Shown here in pieces: positions 6,967 to 15,070 of a stretch of 41,764 bases of DNA (position 1 is its first letter; each line of letters opens with the position of its first letter). The notes under the pieces are model-generated. The model did not search any database and was not told the DNA's origin. It saw only the letters and a list, made by a program, of their open reading frames with translations. Source of the DNA: Patescibacteria group bacterium (GTDB lineage Bacteria > Patescibacteriota > Patescibacteriia > UBA11705 > JABHMO01). A program made the position numbers and the translations under genes. The stretch covers positions 1-41,764 of the forward strand of contig JAHIRY010000027.1 of NCBI GenBank assembly GCA_018818405.1, read 5' to 3'.

Positions 6967-7419
6967 GTTCCTTAAATAAAAAACTTTTATCGGAAAAATG
7001 ATGCAGAGGAGAGAGACCTTTGTCCGCCGCTCATTCACTTGCTTGTCATTTGAATCGGCTCGGACATTCAAATATACATTTTGGCATCTGGGGATTTAAT
7101 TATTTCATTATTGCTCCAACAGCCGAGATATTATTCCTCTCCATCATCTTTCCGATAACAAAAATTTCCGGAAAATGGTGAGGCGAGGCGAAGGCCACAA
7201 TTCATTTACTTTTTGGGCCTTCCCGCCCTCCCTCATCGTTTTTCGGAAATCTTTCCAAAAGAGTAGACAACCTCTTGGAGGGAATCTCTCTCCTCAATTC
7301 CGCAGTCCCAAACTTGATCTTTTCATTTTTTCTGCGGAATCTGTCTACTCCTTTGGGAAGTCCCTCCACTTCCCTACTTCAAAGGGGCGGTTCCTCGTGA
7401 ATCGTCCTTTTGTTTTTTT
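6967..7419 (+). ncRNA. Stand-alone ~450-nt structured RNA, family unknown
   Basis: A promoter and an intrinsic terminator bracket a sequence with no convincing ORF but many long helices. P1: 6987-7009 with 7136-7158 (21 of 23 pairs). P3: 7164-7183 with 7231-7250 (20 of 20, three of them G-U), containing 7190-7196 with 7216-7222. P4: 7261-7269 with 7342-7350, extendable to 7251-7260, containing 7297-7305 with 7332-7340. A hairpin at 7355-7374 competes with the P4 extension. G-U pairs occur in the plus-strand sense only. Inside P1 a crossing pair of helices suggests a pseudoknot. I looked for RNase P, tmRNA, 6S and SRP signatures and found none. Confidence 0.75.
7381..7419 (+). terminator. Intrinsic terminator of the structured RNA
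   Basis: 12-bp stem (7381-7392 with 7400-7411, with G-U pairs), 7-nt loop, then seven T. The G-U pairs favour plus-strand use. Confidence 0.88.
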
Positions 7420-7548
7420 ATTTTAAAAACGGTTTGAATCATAATCATCAATTATCGAAATTCCGTTCAACGAAAACGAACGCAATAAACAAAGATTTTT
7501 GTTCCCTGTGCTTGATATAAAATATCACTTTTCTTCCCTCTATTAATA

Positions 7549-7617
7549 TGCTAAAATATGCAGTATACGAAGATTGCTCGCCAACCATTGTTTTTATTGG
7601 CGAATTGGTTTGCAATC
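7549..7617 (+). promoter_or_regulatory. ftsK extended -10 element and leader hairpin
   Basis: TGCTAAAAT at 7549-7557 is an extended -10 without a good -35, giving a start at about 7563. The leader then folds: GATTGC (7572-7577) with GCAATC (7612-7617), and CGCCAA (7579-7584) with TTGGCG (7597-7602). AACCA (7583-7587) can instead pair with TGGTT (7606-7610), an alternative to the inner helix. The ftsK ATG is 30 nt past the hairpin. Confidence 0.5.
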
Positions 7618-7647
7618 AAACAAAAAACTAATAATTCAAAAAAAAAA

Positions 7648-9909
7648 ATGTCACGCAAAAAAAAACAAAAATATACGGAAGTGGAATATTACAGTCTCAG
7701 TCCTGAAACAAAAAAAGGCATAGTCATTGTCGCGCTCTTCGCCTTTGCCGTCATTTGCATTCTGAGTTTTCTGGGAATTGCCGGACGGGCGGGATTTTAC
7801 CTTGACATGGGAATGGGAATCGCATTTGGCTGGGGTCGATATCTTTTTCCGATTCTGCTAATGCTGATCGGCTATATGATGGCGCGACCCAGCCGCTACA
7901 AAATTTCAATATCAAATTATGTTGGAATTTTTATTTTTTTATTGAGCGTTCTCGGTCTGATGCATTTGAAAATGCCGATTTCCGGTTCGTTTGATTTGAA
8001 TTTCGACGGAATCGGCGGCGGAGTTGTCGGATATTTGGTATTATTCCCATTAAATCTTTATCTGGGATTTTGGGGCGCTCTCAGCATTCTAATCGCGCTT
8101 TTCATGGCAGCTCTCCTGCTGATGTTCAATACCGGATTCGAATTGCTCCTGGAAAAATTAAATATCATCAAACACATTTCGCCATTCAAAAAGCAAGGAG
8201 ACTCTGATGCAGCAGATGAAGAGGATGATGATGAGGAAGAAGAGGAAGAAGAAATTGAAGAAGATTCTGAAAATCAAGCGACAGAAGTGAAATTCTCCCG
8301 CCGAGGAGTTCTGACCGAAGAATCAGCGCCTGTCGGCAGAACGAAAATAAAAACTCCGAAAGTAAGAATCGATTTGCCGTTAACTCTGCTCGATTCAAAA
8401 ATTTCCAAGCCGACCAGCGGAGATATCAAAGTCGGACGGGAAAGAATTCAAAAAACATTGGAAAATTTCAATATTGACGTGGAAATGGATGATGTTCAGG
8501 TCGGACCGACTGTCACTCAATATACATTCAAACCGGCTGAAGGCATCAAATTGTCAAGAATTACAACTTTGAGCAATGATCTCGCTCTTTCTCTCGCAGC
8601 GCATCCCATCAGAATCGAAGCGCCGATCCCCGGGAAATCTCTCGTCGGCATTGAAGTTCCGAATAAAAAACCCGCAATCGTGCGCGTGCGCGAAATTCTG
8701 GAATCACCTGAATTCAAACAACGAAAAAACAACCTGACAATTGCATTGGGAAAAGATGTCAGCGGAAAATGCTGGGTCAGCGATATTGCCAGCATGCCTC
8801 ACCTGCTCGTCGCCGGAGCCACCGGATCAGGCAAGAGTGTTTGCTTAAATACCATTATCATAAGTTTGCTTTATCAAAACAATCCCGATACTTTGCGAAT
8901 GCTCCTGGTTGATCCGAAGAGAGTGGAATTTCCGATTTACAATGGAATACCGCATCTGCTGGCGCCGGTAATTACGGATGTGACAAAAACGGTTTACGCT
9001 CTGCGCTGGGCGATCACGGAAATGGATCAGCGCTTTGACATATTATCAAAAGCAAACAAGAGAAACATTGAAGCATACAATCAAACGGCAAAAGAAAAAA
9101 TGCCTTACATTGTCATAATTATCGACGAATTGGCTGATCTCATGGTGGCGGCCTCAGCTGAAGTGGAAGGCAGCATCATTCGTCTGACGCAAATGGCGCG
9201 CGCCGTGGGAATTCATCTGATCGTGGCAACGCAACGGCCTTCGGTGGATGTCATCACCGGACTGATCAAAGCCAATATTCCATGCAGAATCGCCTTCAGC
9301 GTCGCTTCTCTCATGGATTCCCGAACAATTCTCGATTCTTCCGGAGCGGAAAAACTGGTCGGCAAAGGCGACATGCTTTTCATGACTCCGCAAGCGTCAA
9401 CTCCGCGACGGCTCCAAGGAACTTATTTATCTGACGATGAAACGAAAAAAGTCGTCTCATTCCTAAAAGACGCATTCGGAGAAGAACCTGATTACAATGA
9501 TGAAATAGTAAACAAGCAATCAAGCGCCAGCAGTTTTGATTTTCAAGGCGGGAATAATGATAATGGCGATGATTTGTTCGAAGAAGCCAAGGATGTTGTT
9601 CTTCGTTCCGGAAAAGCGTCGGCTTCGCTCTTGCAAAGACGGCTGAGAGTCGGTTATGCGAGAGCGGCCAGATTGATCGATCTGCTCGAAGACGCGGGAA
9701 TCGTCGGACCGGCTGACGGAGCAAGGCCGAGAGAAATATTGATGGACAGAAATTCAATTCAAAATTCAAAACCGACAGCTCCGCCCCATTCATTTGAAGA
9801 AGATAATGATGAAGAAAACGAAGAAGACGATTCGGACGATTTTGAAGAAGAACCGCCGAAAAAAACCAATTCTTTTCCAAACGAATCCGATGATGATGAA
9901 ATTTATTAA
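7648..9909 (+). CDS. ftsK: DNA translocase FtsK/SpoIIIE
   Basis: 753 residues from the ATG at 7648. An in-frame ATG at 7558 lies at the predicted transcription start and within the leader hairpin, so the shorter form is preferred. Parts: Lys-rich start, about four membrane helices (residues 25-170), an acidic linker of Asp/Glu runs (about 188-210), the alpha/beta motor with Walker A GATGSGKS (about 389-396) and Walker B IIIDELADLM (about 490), and the winged-helix gamma domain (ASLLQRRLRVGYARAARLIDLLE). A very acidic tail of about 50 residues follows gamma, which is unusual. It pumps chromosomal DNA through the septum. A RodZ-like gene follows after 9 nt. Confidence 0.95.
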   Translation: MSRKKKQKYTEVEYYSLSPETKKGIVIVALFAFAVICILSFLGIAGRAGFYLDMGMGIAFGWGRYLFPILLMLIGYMMARPSRYKISISNYVGIFIFLLSVLGLMHLKMPISGSFDLNFDGIGGGVVGYLVLFPLNLYLGFWGALSILIALFMAALLLMFNTGFELLLEKLNIIKHISPFKKQGDSDAADEEDDDEEEEEEEIEEDSENQATEVKFSRRGVLTEESAPVGRTKIKTPKVRIDLPLTLLDSKISKPTSGDIKVGRERIQKTLENFNIDVEMDDVQVGPTVTQYTFKPAEGIKLSRITTLSNDLALSLAAHPIRIEAPIPGKSLVGIEVPNKKPAIVRVREILESPEFKQRKNNLTIALGKDVSGKCWVSDIASMPHLLVAGATGSGKSVCLNTIIISLLYQNNPDTLRMLLVDPKRVEFPIYNGIPHLLAPVITDVTKTVYALRWAITEMDQRFDILSKANKRNIEAYNQTAKEKMPYIVIIIDELADLMVAASAEVEGSIIRLTQMARAVGIHLIVATQRPSVDVITGLIKANIPCRIAFSVASLMDSRTILDSSGAEKLVGKGDMLFMTPQASTPRRLQGTYLSDDETKKVVSFLKDAFGEEPDYNDEIVNKQSSASSFDFQGGNNDNGDDLFEEAKDVVLRSGKASASLLQRRLRVGYARAARLIDLLEDAGIVGPADGARPREILMDRNSIQNSKPTAPPHSFEEDNDEENEEDDSDDFEEEPPKKTNSFPNESDDDEIY

Positions 9910-9918
9910 ATTACCACT

Positions 9919-10620
9919 ATGACCAGTTTTGTCAGCAAAAAACTTTCATCAATAAACACTCTGGGAGAAAAACTCCAGTCATACAGAAATGAAAAAAATT
10001 GGACGCGGGAACAAGCCGCAAAAATACTGAATATCAATGTAAGATACATCAAAGAATTGGAAGCAGATGATTTCGAACATCTGCCGGCAGATGTTTACAC
10101 AATAAACATTTTGAAAAGCTACGCTGACATTCTGGAACTGAATCCCATCACAGCGGTGAATCTGTACAAACGGCAAAAAGCGCTTTATCTCGGAACCAGA
10201 AAAAAAAAGTACGACAGGAGCGGATCATTATTGAACAGAACACTGAATTTATTTCTGAATCCAAAACTGATTAAATACACAATAGGAAGCATTTTTTTGG
10301 TCAGCGTGTTATTATATATCGGCTGGCAGGTAAACAAAATAATCGAACCGCCGAAGCTGGTCATTGATTCGCCGGACGACAATATGATAATCAACAGCCG
10401 GGAAATAGAAATTTCCGGAACCACGGACAAGGAAGTCAATCTGACAATCAACAATCGGCTCTTGCTCAGCGACAAAAGCGGACATTTTTCACTGAAAATC
10501 GATTTGCAAAAAGGATTGAACATCATCAAAATTTCCTCGCAAAAAAAACACAGCAAAGAACAAGTCATATATCGCCGCATTATTGTGACGGAAGAAGAAA
10601 CCGATGATTCGGACAGTTAA
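9919..10620 (+). CDS. RodZ-like helix-turn-helix membrane protein
   Basis: 233 residues: an N-terminal HTH_25-type domain (residues 14-90: LGEKLQSYRNEKNWTREQAA ... VYTINILKSYADILELNP), a basic stretch, one membrane helix (about 117-137) and an outer beta-sandwich-like domain (IDSPDDNMIINSREIEISGTTDKEVNLTIN). This is the RodZ layout, a cytoskeletal link between MreB and the elongation machinery, though no mreB is seen here. The C-terminal domain resembles Big/GlucodextranaseB-like modules. Organised directly behind ftsK; the product is probably a division or shape factor. Confidence 0.8.
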   Translation: MTSFVSKKLSSINTLGEKLQSYRNEKNWTREQAAKILNINVRYIKELEADDFEHLPADVYTINILKSYADILELNPITAVNLYKRQKALYLGTRKKKYDRSGSLLNRTLNLFLNPKLIKYTIGSIFLVSVLLYIGWQVNKIIEPPKLVIDSPDDNMIINSREIEISGTTDKEVNLTINNRLLLSDKSGHFSLKIDLQKGLNIIKISSQKKHSKEQVIYRRIIVTEEETDDSDS

Positions 10621-10641
10621 TAATTTTTCAAATAATTTACA

Positions 10642-10670
10642 TCAGAAAAATTTCATGCTTATTTTTCTGA
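10642..10670 (+). promoter_or_regulatory. Hairpin just upstream of recA
   Basis: 10-bp perfect stem TCAGAAAAAT (10642-10651) with ATTTTTCTGA (10661-10670), ending 10 nt before the recA ATG. It has a T run inside the stem rather than after it, so it is not a standard terminator; it could affect recA translation. No SOS box was recognised. Confidence 0.4.
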
Positions 10671-10679
10671 AAAACCAAT

Positions 10680-11714
10680 ATGGCAAAAAAGGAATCCGGT
10701 GATATTTCACAAGTAAAGTTGGACGCGGCGGAAGATGCTATCCATCAGATCAAAGAAAAATATGGTGAAGGCGCGATCATGCGGCTCGGCGAAGCTCATG
10801 CGATGAATGTGGAAGCGATCCCAACCGGAAGCATTTCACTGGATCTCGCTCTCGGAGTCGGCGGAGTTCCGCGCGGCAGAATAATTGAGATTTTCGGACC
10901 GGAATCTTCCGGCAAAACAACTCTGGCGCAACACATTGTAGCTGAAGTTCAAAAGCAAAAAGGAACAGCCGCTTTCATTGACGCGGAACACGCGCTTGAT
11001 CCTGATTATGCGAAAAAAATCGGAATCAATATCAATGAAATGTTTATTTCCCAGCCGGATACCGGAGAGCAAGCGCTGGAAATTGTGGAAACCCTTGTCC
11101 GCTCAAATGCGATTGACATTATAGTAATCGATTCTGTGGCCGCGCTGACGCCAAGAGCGGAAATTGAAGGAGACATGGGAGATCACCACATGGGACTGCA
11201 AGCCAGACTCATGAGTCAGGCGCTGAGAAAATTGGCCGGAATTATCGGAAAAACAAAGACAACCGTTATATTTATCAATCAGACCAGACAAAAAATCGGC
11301 GTGTTTTTCGGCAATCCGGAAACAACTACCGGAGGAATGGCATTGAAATTTTACAGCTCAGTGAGAATTGAAGTCAGACGCGCCGCGCAAATCAAAAAAG
11401 GAGAAAACACAATCGGCAATCGAGTAAAAGTGAAAGTAGTGAAAAACAAAGTCGCTCCGCCATTCCAATCCTGCGAATTTGATATCATGTACAATGAAGG
11501 CATTTCCGTTTCCGGAGATTTGATCGACACTACACTGACCTACAATATCATTTCAAAAAGCGGCAATTCCTATTCATACGGAGAAGAAAAGCTGGGCGTC
11601 GGCAGAGAAAACGCAAAACAATATCTCCGCAGCAATCCGAAATTAATGGAAAAAATGACAAAGCAAGTCTGGGAAATCGTCGATAAAAGAAGATTGGAGG
11701 AAAACGGTTCGTAA
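10680..11714 (+). CDS. recA: Recombinase RecA
   Basis: 344 residues. Walker A GPESSGKT at 73-80, Walker B with [15 protein letters not shown], the L1/L2 loop regions ([34 protein letters not shown]) and the typical C-terminal region are all present. It catalyses homologous strand exchange and, in most bacteria, LexA self-cleavage. The C-terminal acidic tail is short (EENGS). No SD site. It could be read with the RodZ-like gene or from its own start in the 59-nt gap. A terminator shared with rpsR follows. Confidence 0.98.
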   Translation: MAKKESGDISQVKLDAAEDAIHQIKEKYGEGAIMRLGEAHAMNVEAIPTGSISLDLALGVGGVPRGRIIEIFGPESSGKTTLAQHIVAEVQKQKGTAAFIDAEHALDPDYAKKIGININEMFISQPDTGEQALEIVETLVRSNAIDIIVIDSVAALTPRAEIEGDMGDHHMGLQARLMSQALRKLAGIIGKTKTTVIFINQTRQKIGVFFGNPETTTGGMALKFYSSVRIEVRRAAQIKKGENTIGNRVKVKVVKNKVAPPFQSCEFDIMYNEGISVSGDLIDTTLTYNIISKSGNSYSYGEEKLGVGRENAKQYLRSNPKLMEKMTKQVWEIVDKRRLEENGS

Positions 11715-11732
11715 AAAAACCTTAAACGCAAT

Positions 11733-11770
11733 AAAAAAAGAAAGGCAATTGATCTGCCCTTCTTTTTTTT
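11733..11770. terminator. Bidirectional terminator between recA and rpsR
   Basis: 11-bp stem with one mismatch (centre GGCA ... TGCC), flanked by an A run on the left and eight T on the right, so it serves both convergent genes. Confidence 0.85.
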
Positions 11771-11772
11771 CT

Positions 11773-11994
11773 TTATCGATTGAGATATGGAAGAATTGCC
11801 ATGAATCGCGCGCGCTTGATCGCTGTCGCCAATTTCCGTTGATGCTTCGAGCACAATTTACTTCGTCTCGGAGGCATGATTTTCGCGTAAGATGAAATAA
11901 ATTTTCTGAGCAACTGTCCGTCAGTATAGTTGACTTCTTTTATTCCATTTATGCAAAAGTAACAGCCTTTATCCTTATTTAAACTTGGTTTCAT
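11773..11994 (-). CDS. rpsR: 30S ribosomal protein S18
   Basis: 73 residues: CYFCINGIKEVNYTDGQLLRKFIS, then IMPPRRSKLCSKHQRKLATAIKRARFMAILPY, matching bS18 throughout. It keeps a zinc-ribbon-like set C11-x2-C14 and C48-x2-H51, i.e. the metal-binding (C+) version. It binds S6 on the small subunit platform. Third gene of the conserved rpsF-ssb-rpsR order. Confidence 0.97.
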   Translation of the reverse strand: MKPSLNKDKGCYFCINGIKEVNYTDGQLLRKFISSYAKIMPPRRSKLCSKHQRKLATAIKRARFMAILPYLNR

Positions 11995-12008
11995 AAAATG
12001 TTTTGTTA

Positions 12009-12464
12009 TTAAAATGGTATGTCTTCAACCTTTATTTCTTCATCAGCTTGATTGTTTGCCGTGGGAATTTCAGTTGCGACAGCGCTCGTTGCCACTGGCT
12101 CAAAATTTGCAGAACCGCCGGAAGATGTTGACGCGCCCGCGCGATCCAGCATGATCATATTGTCAGCCACAATTTCCGTTTTATATTTTTTCACTCCATC
12201 CTGCCCCTCCCAATCTCTGGTCTGCAATCTTCCTTCAATGTAAACTTTACTGCCTTTTCTCAAATACTGATTGCAAATTTCCGCCAATTTGCGCCAGACT
12301 ACAATGCCGTGGTATTCGACTCTTTCCTGTCGCGCGCCATTCGCGTCTGTCCAGGTAAAATTCGTCGCCACGCGAAATGAAGAAACCGATGTTCCCTGAG
12401 GAGTTGTTCTTCCCTCGGGATCAGCCGTTAAACGTCCGATGATCATTGCTCGGTTGAGATCCAT
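12009..12464 (-). CDS. ssb: Single-stranded DNA-binding protein SSB
   Basis: 151 residues. The OB fold spans about 1-105 (MDLNRAMIIGRLTADPEGR, VEYHGIVVWRKLAEICNQYL, YIEGRLQTRDWEGQDG, TEIVADNMIML). A Ser/Ala/Gly-rich linker follows and the acidic tip ends in EDIPF, the docking tail for repair and replication partners. It lies between rpsF and rpsR as in most bacteria, but an unusually long 386-nt repeat-filled spacer separates it from rpsF. Confidence 0.97.
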   Translation of the reverse strand: MDLNRAMIIGRLTADPEGRTTPQGTSVSSFRVATNFTWTDANGARQERVEYHGIVVWRKLAEICNQYLRKGSKVYIEGRLQTRDWEGQDGVKKYKTEIVADNMIMLDRAGASTSSGGSANFEPVATSAVATEIPTANNQADEEIKVEDIPF

Positions 12465-12509
12465 ATTGATTTTTGTTAATTGAATTAAATGTGTTTTGGA
12501 ATTGTTAGA

Positions 12510-12850
12510 ATGATTAGCTTGTAGCTGATTAGCTTTTTAGCTAATTTTAAACCTTGCGACTAATTTATAATTTAGGTTGCTGCGAATGTTCGAATAATCG
12601 CGAATTCTCCACCGCAGCGTGCGGGGCGGGCGAATTATAATTTAGAATTTTATTGTGCTCCTTGCTTAGTGCTCCTTGCCGTAGGTTGCTGCCACCGCAT
12701 CGTGCGGGATCCCGCCCGCGGCGATGATTTAGGATTTCGTATTTCGGATTTATAATTTCATTTGATTGAATTCCAGGCGCAAGATTTTGCGCCGGATTAG
12801 GCGGGTGCAACCCGCCTCTACAAAAATTGTTATATGCTATATGCTACGTG
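12510..12850 (-). repeat. Composite intergenic repeat between rpsF and ssb
   Basis: Read in the gene direction (minus strand) the spacer holds, in order: GCTATATGC-type words, GC-rich hairpins (AGGCGGGTTGCACCCGCCT and GGCGCAAAATCTTGCGCC), CGAAATACGAAATCCTAAAT, a GC-rich block, GCAAGGAGCAC words, TAAATTATAATTCG, CCCGCCC...GCGGTGG, CAACCTAAATTATAAATTAGTC, then AAATTAGCTAAAAAGCTAATC and GCTAATC. The part from GGAGCAC onward is collinear with the spacers upstream of groEL and tsaE. No gene is present in the 386-nt spacer. Confidence 0.85.
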
Positions 12851-13378
12851 CTAAAGCATATCATCCGTCAAAATATCATCCAACTTCTTGTCCAAATCCT
12901 CCAAACTCAATTTCTGTTTTTCCGCTTTCACCTTTTCCGTCGGCGCTTCAGGCGCTTTTGCCAAGGTTTCCGGTTCTTCCTTTATCGCGCCCGGCTTTGC
13001 GTCTTCATCTAGTTTTTTCAATTCATCTTCTTTTTCTTGTCTCAAATTTTCCTGAATCTTGTTTTCACGCTTGATCTCAGCTTCTGTTTTAATTCTCTTT
13101 TTCACGATCAAATGCCGAATAATCTCGGGCATCAATTTCAACAAAGAATCAAGCTTTTTCATTTGCTCTCCTTCCATGTTGAATTCAACCGCAACATAAG
13201 TTCCTTGAAACGCTTGTTTTATCGGATACGCCAACTTTTGTCTTCCGAAAATTTGATCAGCCGTCAATTCGCCTCCTTGCTCCTTGATCACTCCGGAAAT
13301 CTTTTCAATAACCTTTGTCAATTCATCATCCAGATATTTAATCGGAACAATGTACAACAATTCATAGTGTTGCATCAT
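12851..13378 (-). CDS. rpsF: 30S ribosomal protein S6 with long charged tail
   Basis: 175 residues; ordinary S6 is about 95-135. Residues 1-100 are S6: HYELLYIVP, GVIKEQGGELTADQIFGRQKLAYPIK, GTYVAVEFNME, LLKLMPEIIRHLIVKK. The remaining 70 residues form a Lys/Glu-rich helix and a low-complexity tail ending in an acidic amphipathic segment (LSLEDLDKKLDDIL). The start could be either of two adjacent ATGs; the first is given. It pairs with S18, encoded two genes on. Confidence 0.95.
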   Translation of the reverse strand: MMQHYELLYIVPIKYLDDELTKVIEKISGVIKEQGGELTADQIFGRQKLAYPIKQAFQGTYVAVEFNMEGEQMKKLDSLLKLMPEIIRHLIVKKRIKTEAEIKRENKIQENLRQEKEDELKKLDEDAKPGAIKEEPETLAKAPEAPTEKVKAEKQKLSLEDLDKKLDDILTDDML

Positions 13379-13557
13379 AAACTCTAAAATTTTGACATTC
13401 TGTAATCTCCGAGACGGAAATTAATGGACTTAAAGCAGAACATCATTAATTTATTAAACTAAGGTCAATTTAACATAAAGAATAAAATTTGGCAAGATCT
13501 ACAATAAGTGCATTTAATAAGGTTCCACAACATGCTTTCTTTCAATTCCCTCAAAAC

Positions 13558-13718
13558 TTATTCTCTATTAGCAAACTGCGATAATATTTTTGTCCCAGAC
13601 ATAAACTTTTGAGTTATATTTTTCACCTTTACTCTATAAATACCTGCACCCATTGCTTCATCACCTATGTACAAAAATTCACAATGACGACGGTTGGCTA
13701 AAGAGGGGGAAAATAGTG
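13558..13718 (-). pseudogene. Possible small ORF remnant in the gap before the ATPase gene
   Basis: On the minus strand a 46-codon stretch without an early ATG reads RRHCEFLYIGDEAMGAGIYR...KILSQFANRE and stops at 13558. Its composition looks protein-like, but it has an upstream in-frame stop and no start signal. I do not recognise it. The rest of 13379-13884 is AT-rich and holds only the promoter at 13824. Confidence 0.25.
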
Positions 13719-13823
13719 TTTAATCATTTCTGACATATAAAACTATTTTTTATAGATATTTGTAGGAGTTAAACTTTAATTTTAATACCCCCGATACAAT
13801 TTAATACAATTATTCGTACTAAC

Positions 13824-13852
13824 TTGCACCATTCACTAACTTTCGTTATACT
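13824..13852 (+). promoter_or_regulatory. Promoter of the ATPase-Toprim pair
   Basis: TTGCAC (13824-13829), 17-nt spacer, TATACT (13847-13852), 32 nt before the ATPase start. Confidence 0.7.
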
Positions 13853-13884
13853 ATAATTGTTAATAATCTAATAAAATAAACCGT

Positions 13885-15066
13885 ATGATAAGAAAAGTAA
13901 AATTTAGTAACTTCTATTCGTTCCACAAAGAACAAGAAATTAGCTTTTTGGCAAAAAAGAAAAAAACTTATGATTATTATCAATCAAAATCTGGCGACCA
14001 AATAACTAAAATTGCTGGTTTTATTGGTGGTAATGCGGCTGGTAAAACAAATATTATGAGGTTTTTCAGTTTCTTGAGTTATTTTGTATGCAGAAAGGTA
14101 TCCGATGAATCTCCGCTAATAGTAGACATTGCGTATAAAACATTTTTTAACAACAATGAGCCGTCAAAATTTTACATTGAATTTGAAAAGACAGATTCTA
14201 TATTTTTTTATGACTTTTCAATTCAAAACAATGAAATATTTAGTGAATCTCTTTTTGTAAAAAAAATACAAAAAGGATCTCGAAAAATTGAAATTTTTTC
14301 GCGCCGCTTGAATTCCATTAAAATATTAAATGCTGATTTTTTTAAAAATTTATCAGCGGATGCTTTTCCTGATATTAGAAAGGATGTTTCTTTTATTGCA
14401 TTCATAAAAAAATCCACTTACAACGTTGATATACTAAATGTTGTTTATGATTACTTTCTAGAATTTAAAACTAATATTAATGAAACAGGAGAAACAAATC
14501 ATCTTGGCCACCAACTTAAAACACTTAATAATTATCTTAATGATCCTAACCTAAAAAAAGAGATGGAAAAATTTATTAGCCATTTTGATGTGGGATTAAG
14601 TGGTTTTGAAATTATAAAAGAAACAAAAGATAAAAATTCTTTTATAACAGTTCATGGCGTTCATTCTACGAAAGGAAACAATAATAAGCTTGATTTTATT
14701 TACGAATCGAGAGGTACACAATCCTTATTTTTTACTATTGGGGATATTTTAAGCGCCTTAAAAAACAATAGCATTGTTATAATTGATGAAATCGAAACTG
14801 GATTTCATCCAGAAGCTTTAAATAAAATTATTAGCTTCTTTATAGATGAAGACAAAGATAAAAAATCTCAAATACTCTTTTCATCGCATTCCCTAGGATT
14901 CATGAACAAGCTAGACATACATCAAATTTTTCTAACAGAAAAGAACGAAAACGGCGAAAGTACTGTGTATCGCCTAAACGAGGTTGAAGGAATTCGGACA
15001 GATGAAAACTATTTAGCAAAATACATGACTGGAGCTTATGGGGCATTCCCTAAAATAAGAGTATAA
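13885..15066 (+). CDS. AAA-family (ABC/OLD-like) ATPase, probable defence gene
   Basis: 393 residues. Walker A GGNAAGKT at 48-55 sits after the usual KFSNFYSFHKEQEISF strand pair of AAA_15/AAA_21 proteins. ESRGTQSLFFTIGDIL is the ABC-type signature region, IVIIDEIETGFHPEAL is Walker B plus D-loop, and ILFSSHSLGFM the switch His. This is the ATPase of OLD, RloA, AbiL and PARIS-type systems. The next gene, 4 nt on, is Toprim-like, so the pair is a two-gene anti-phage module. The DNA is visibly more AT-rich, with AAA/TTT/AAT codons, than the neighbours. Confidence 0.85.
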   Translation: MIRKVKFSNFYSFHKEQEISFLAKKKKTYDYYQSKSGDQITKIAGFIGGNAAGKTNIMRFFSFLSYFVCRKVSDESPLIVDIAYKTFFNNNEPSKFYIEFEKTDSIFFYDFSIQNNEIFSESLFVKKIQKGSRKIEIFSRRLNSIKILNADFFKNLSADAFPDIRKDVSFIAFIKKSTYNVDILNVVYDYFLEFKTNINETGETNHLGHQLKTLNNYLNDPNLKKEMEKFISHFDVGLSGFEIIKETKDKNSFITVHGVHSTKGNNNKLDFIYESRGTQSLFFTIGDILSALKNNSIVIIDEIETGFHPEALNKIISFFIDEDKDKKSQILFSSHSLGFMNKLDIHQIFLTEKNENGESTVYRLNEVEGIRTDENYLAKYMTGAYGAFPKIRV

Positions 15067-15070
15067 ATTT

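Noticed and set aside
6967-7419. Assigning the structured RNA to RNase P, tmRNA, 6S or SRP RNA
   Set aside because: I looked for the conserved cores (GGAAAGTCC and ACAGAAA of RNase P, the TTCGA arm and CCA end of tmRNA, the GGAAGGAAGCAGC loop of SRP, the single long bulged duplex of 6S) and did not find them.
7175-7426. 83-codon plus-strand ORF (starting MVRRGEGHNSF)
   Set aside because: Lies inside the structured RNA and runs into its terminator; composition is dictated by the hairpins, with no family resemblance.
12565-13074. ORFs of 61-102 codons on both strands within the rpsF-ssb spacer and into rpsF
   Set aside because: They follow the composite repeat words or are antisense shadows of rpsF; no start signals.
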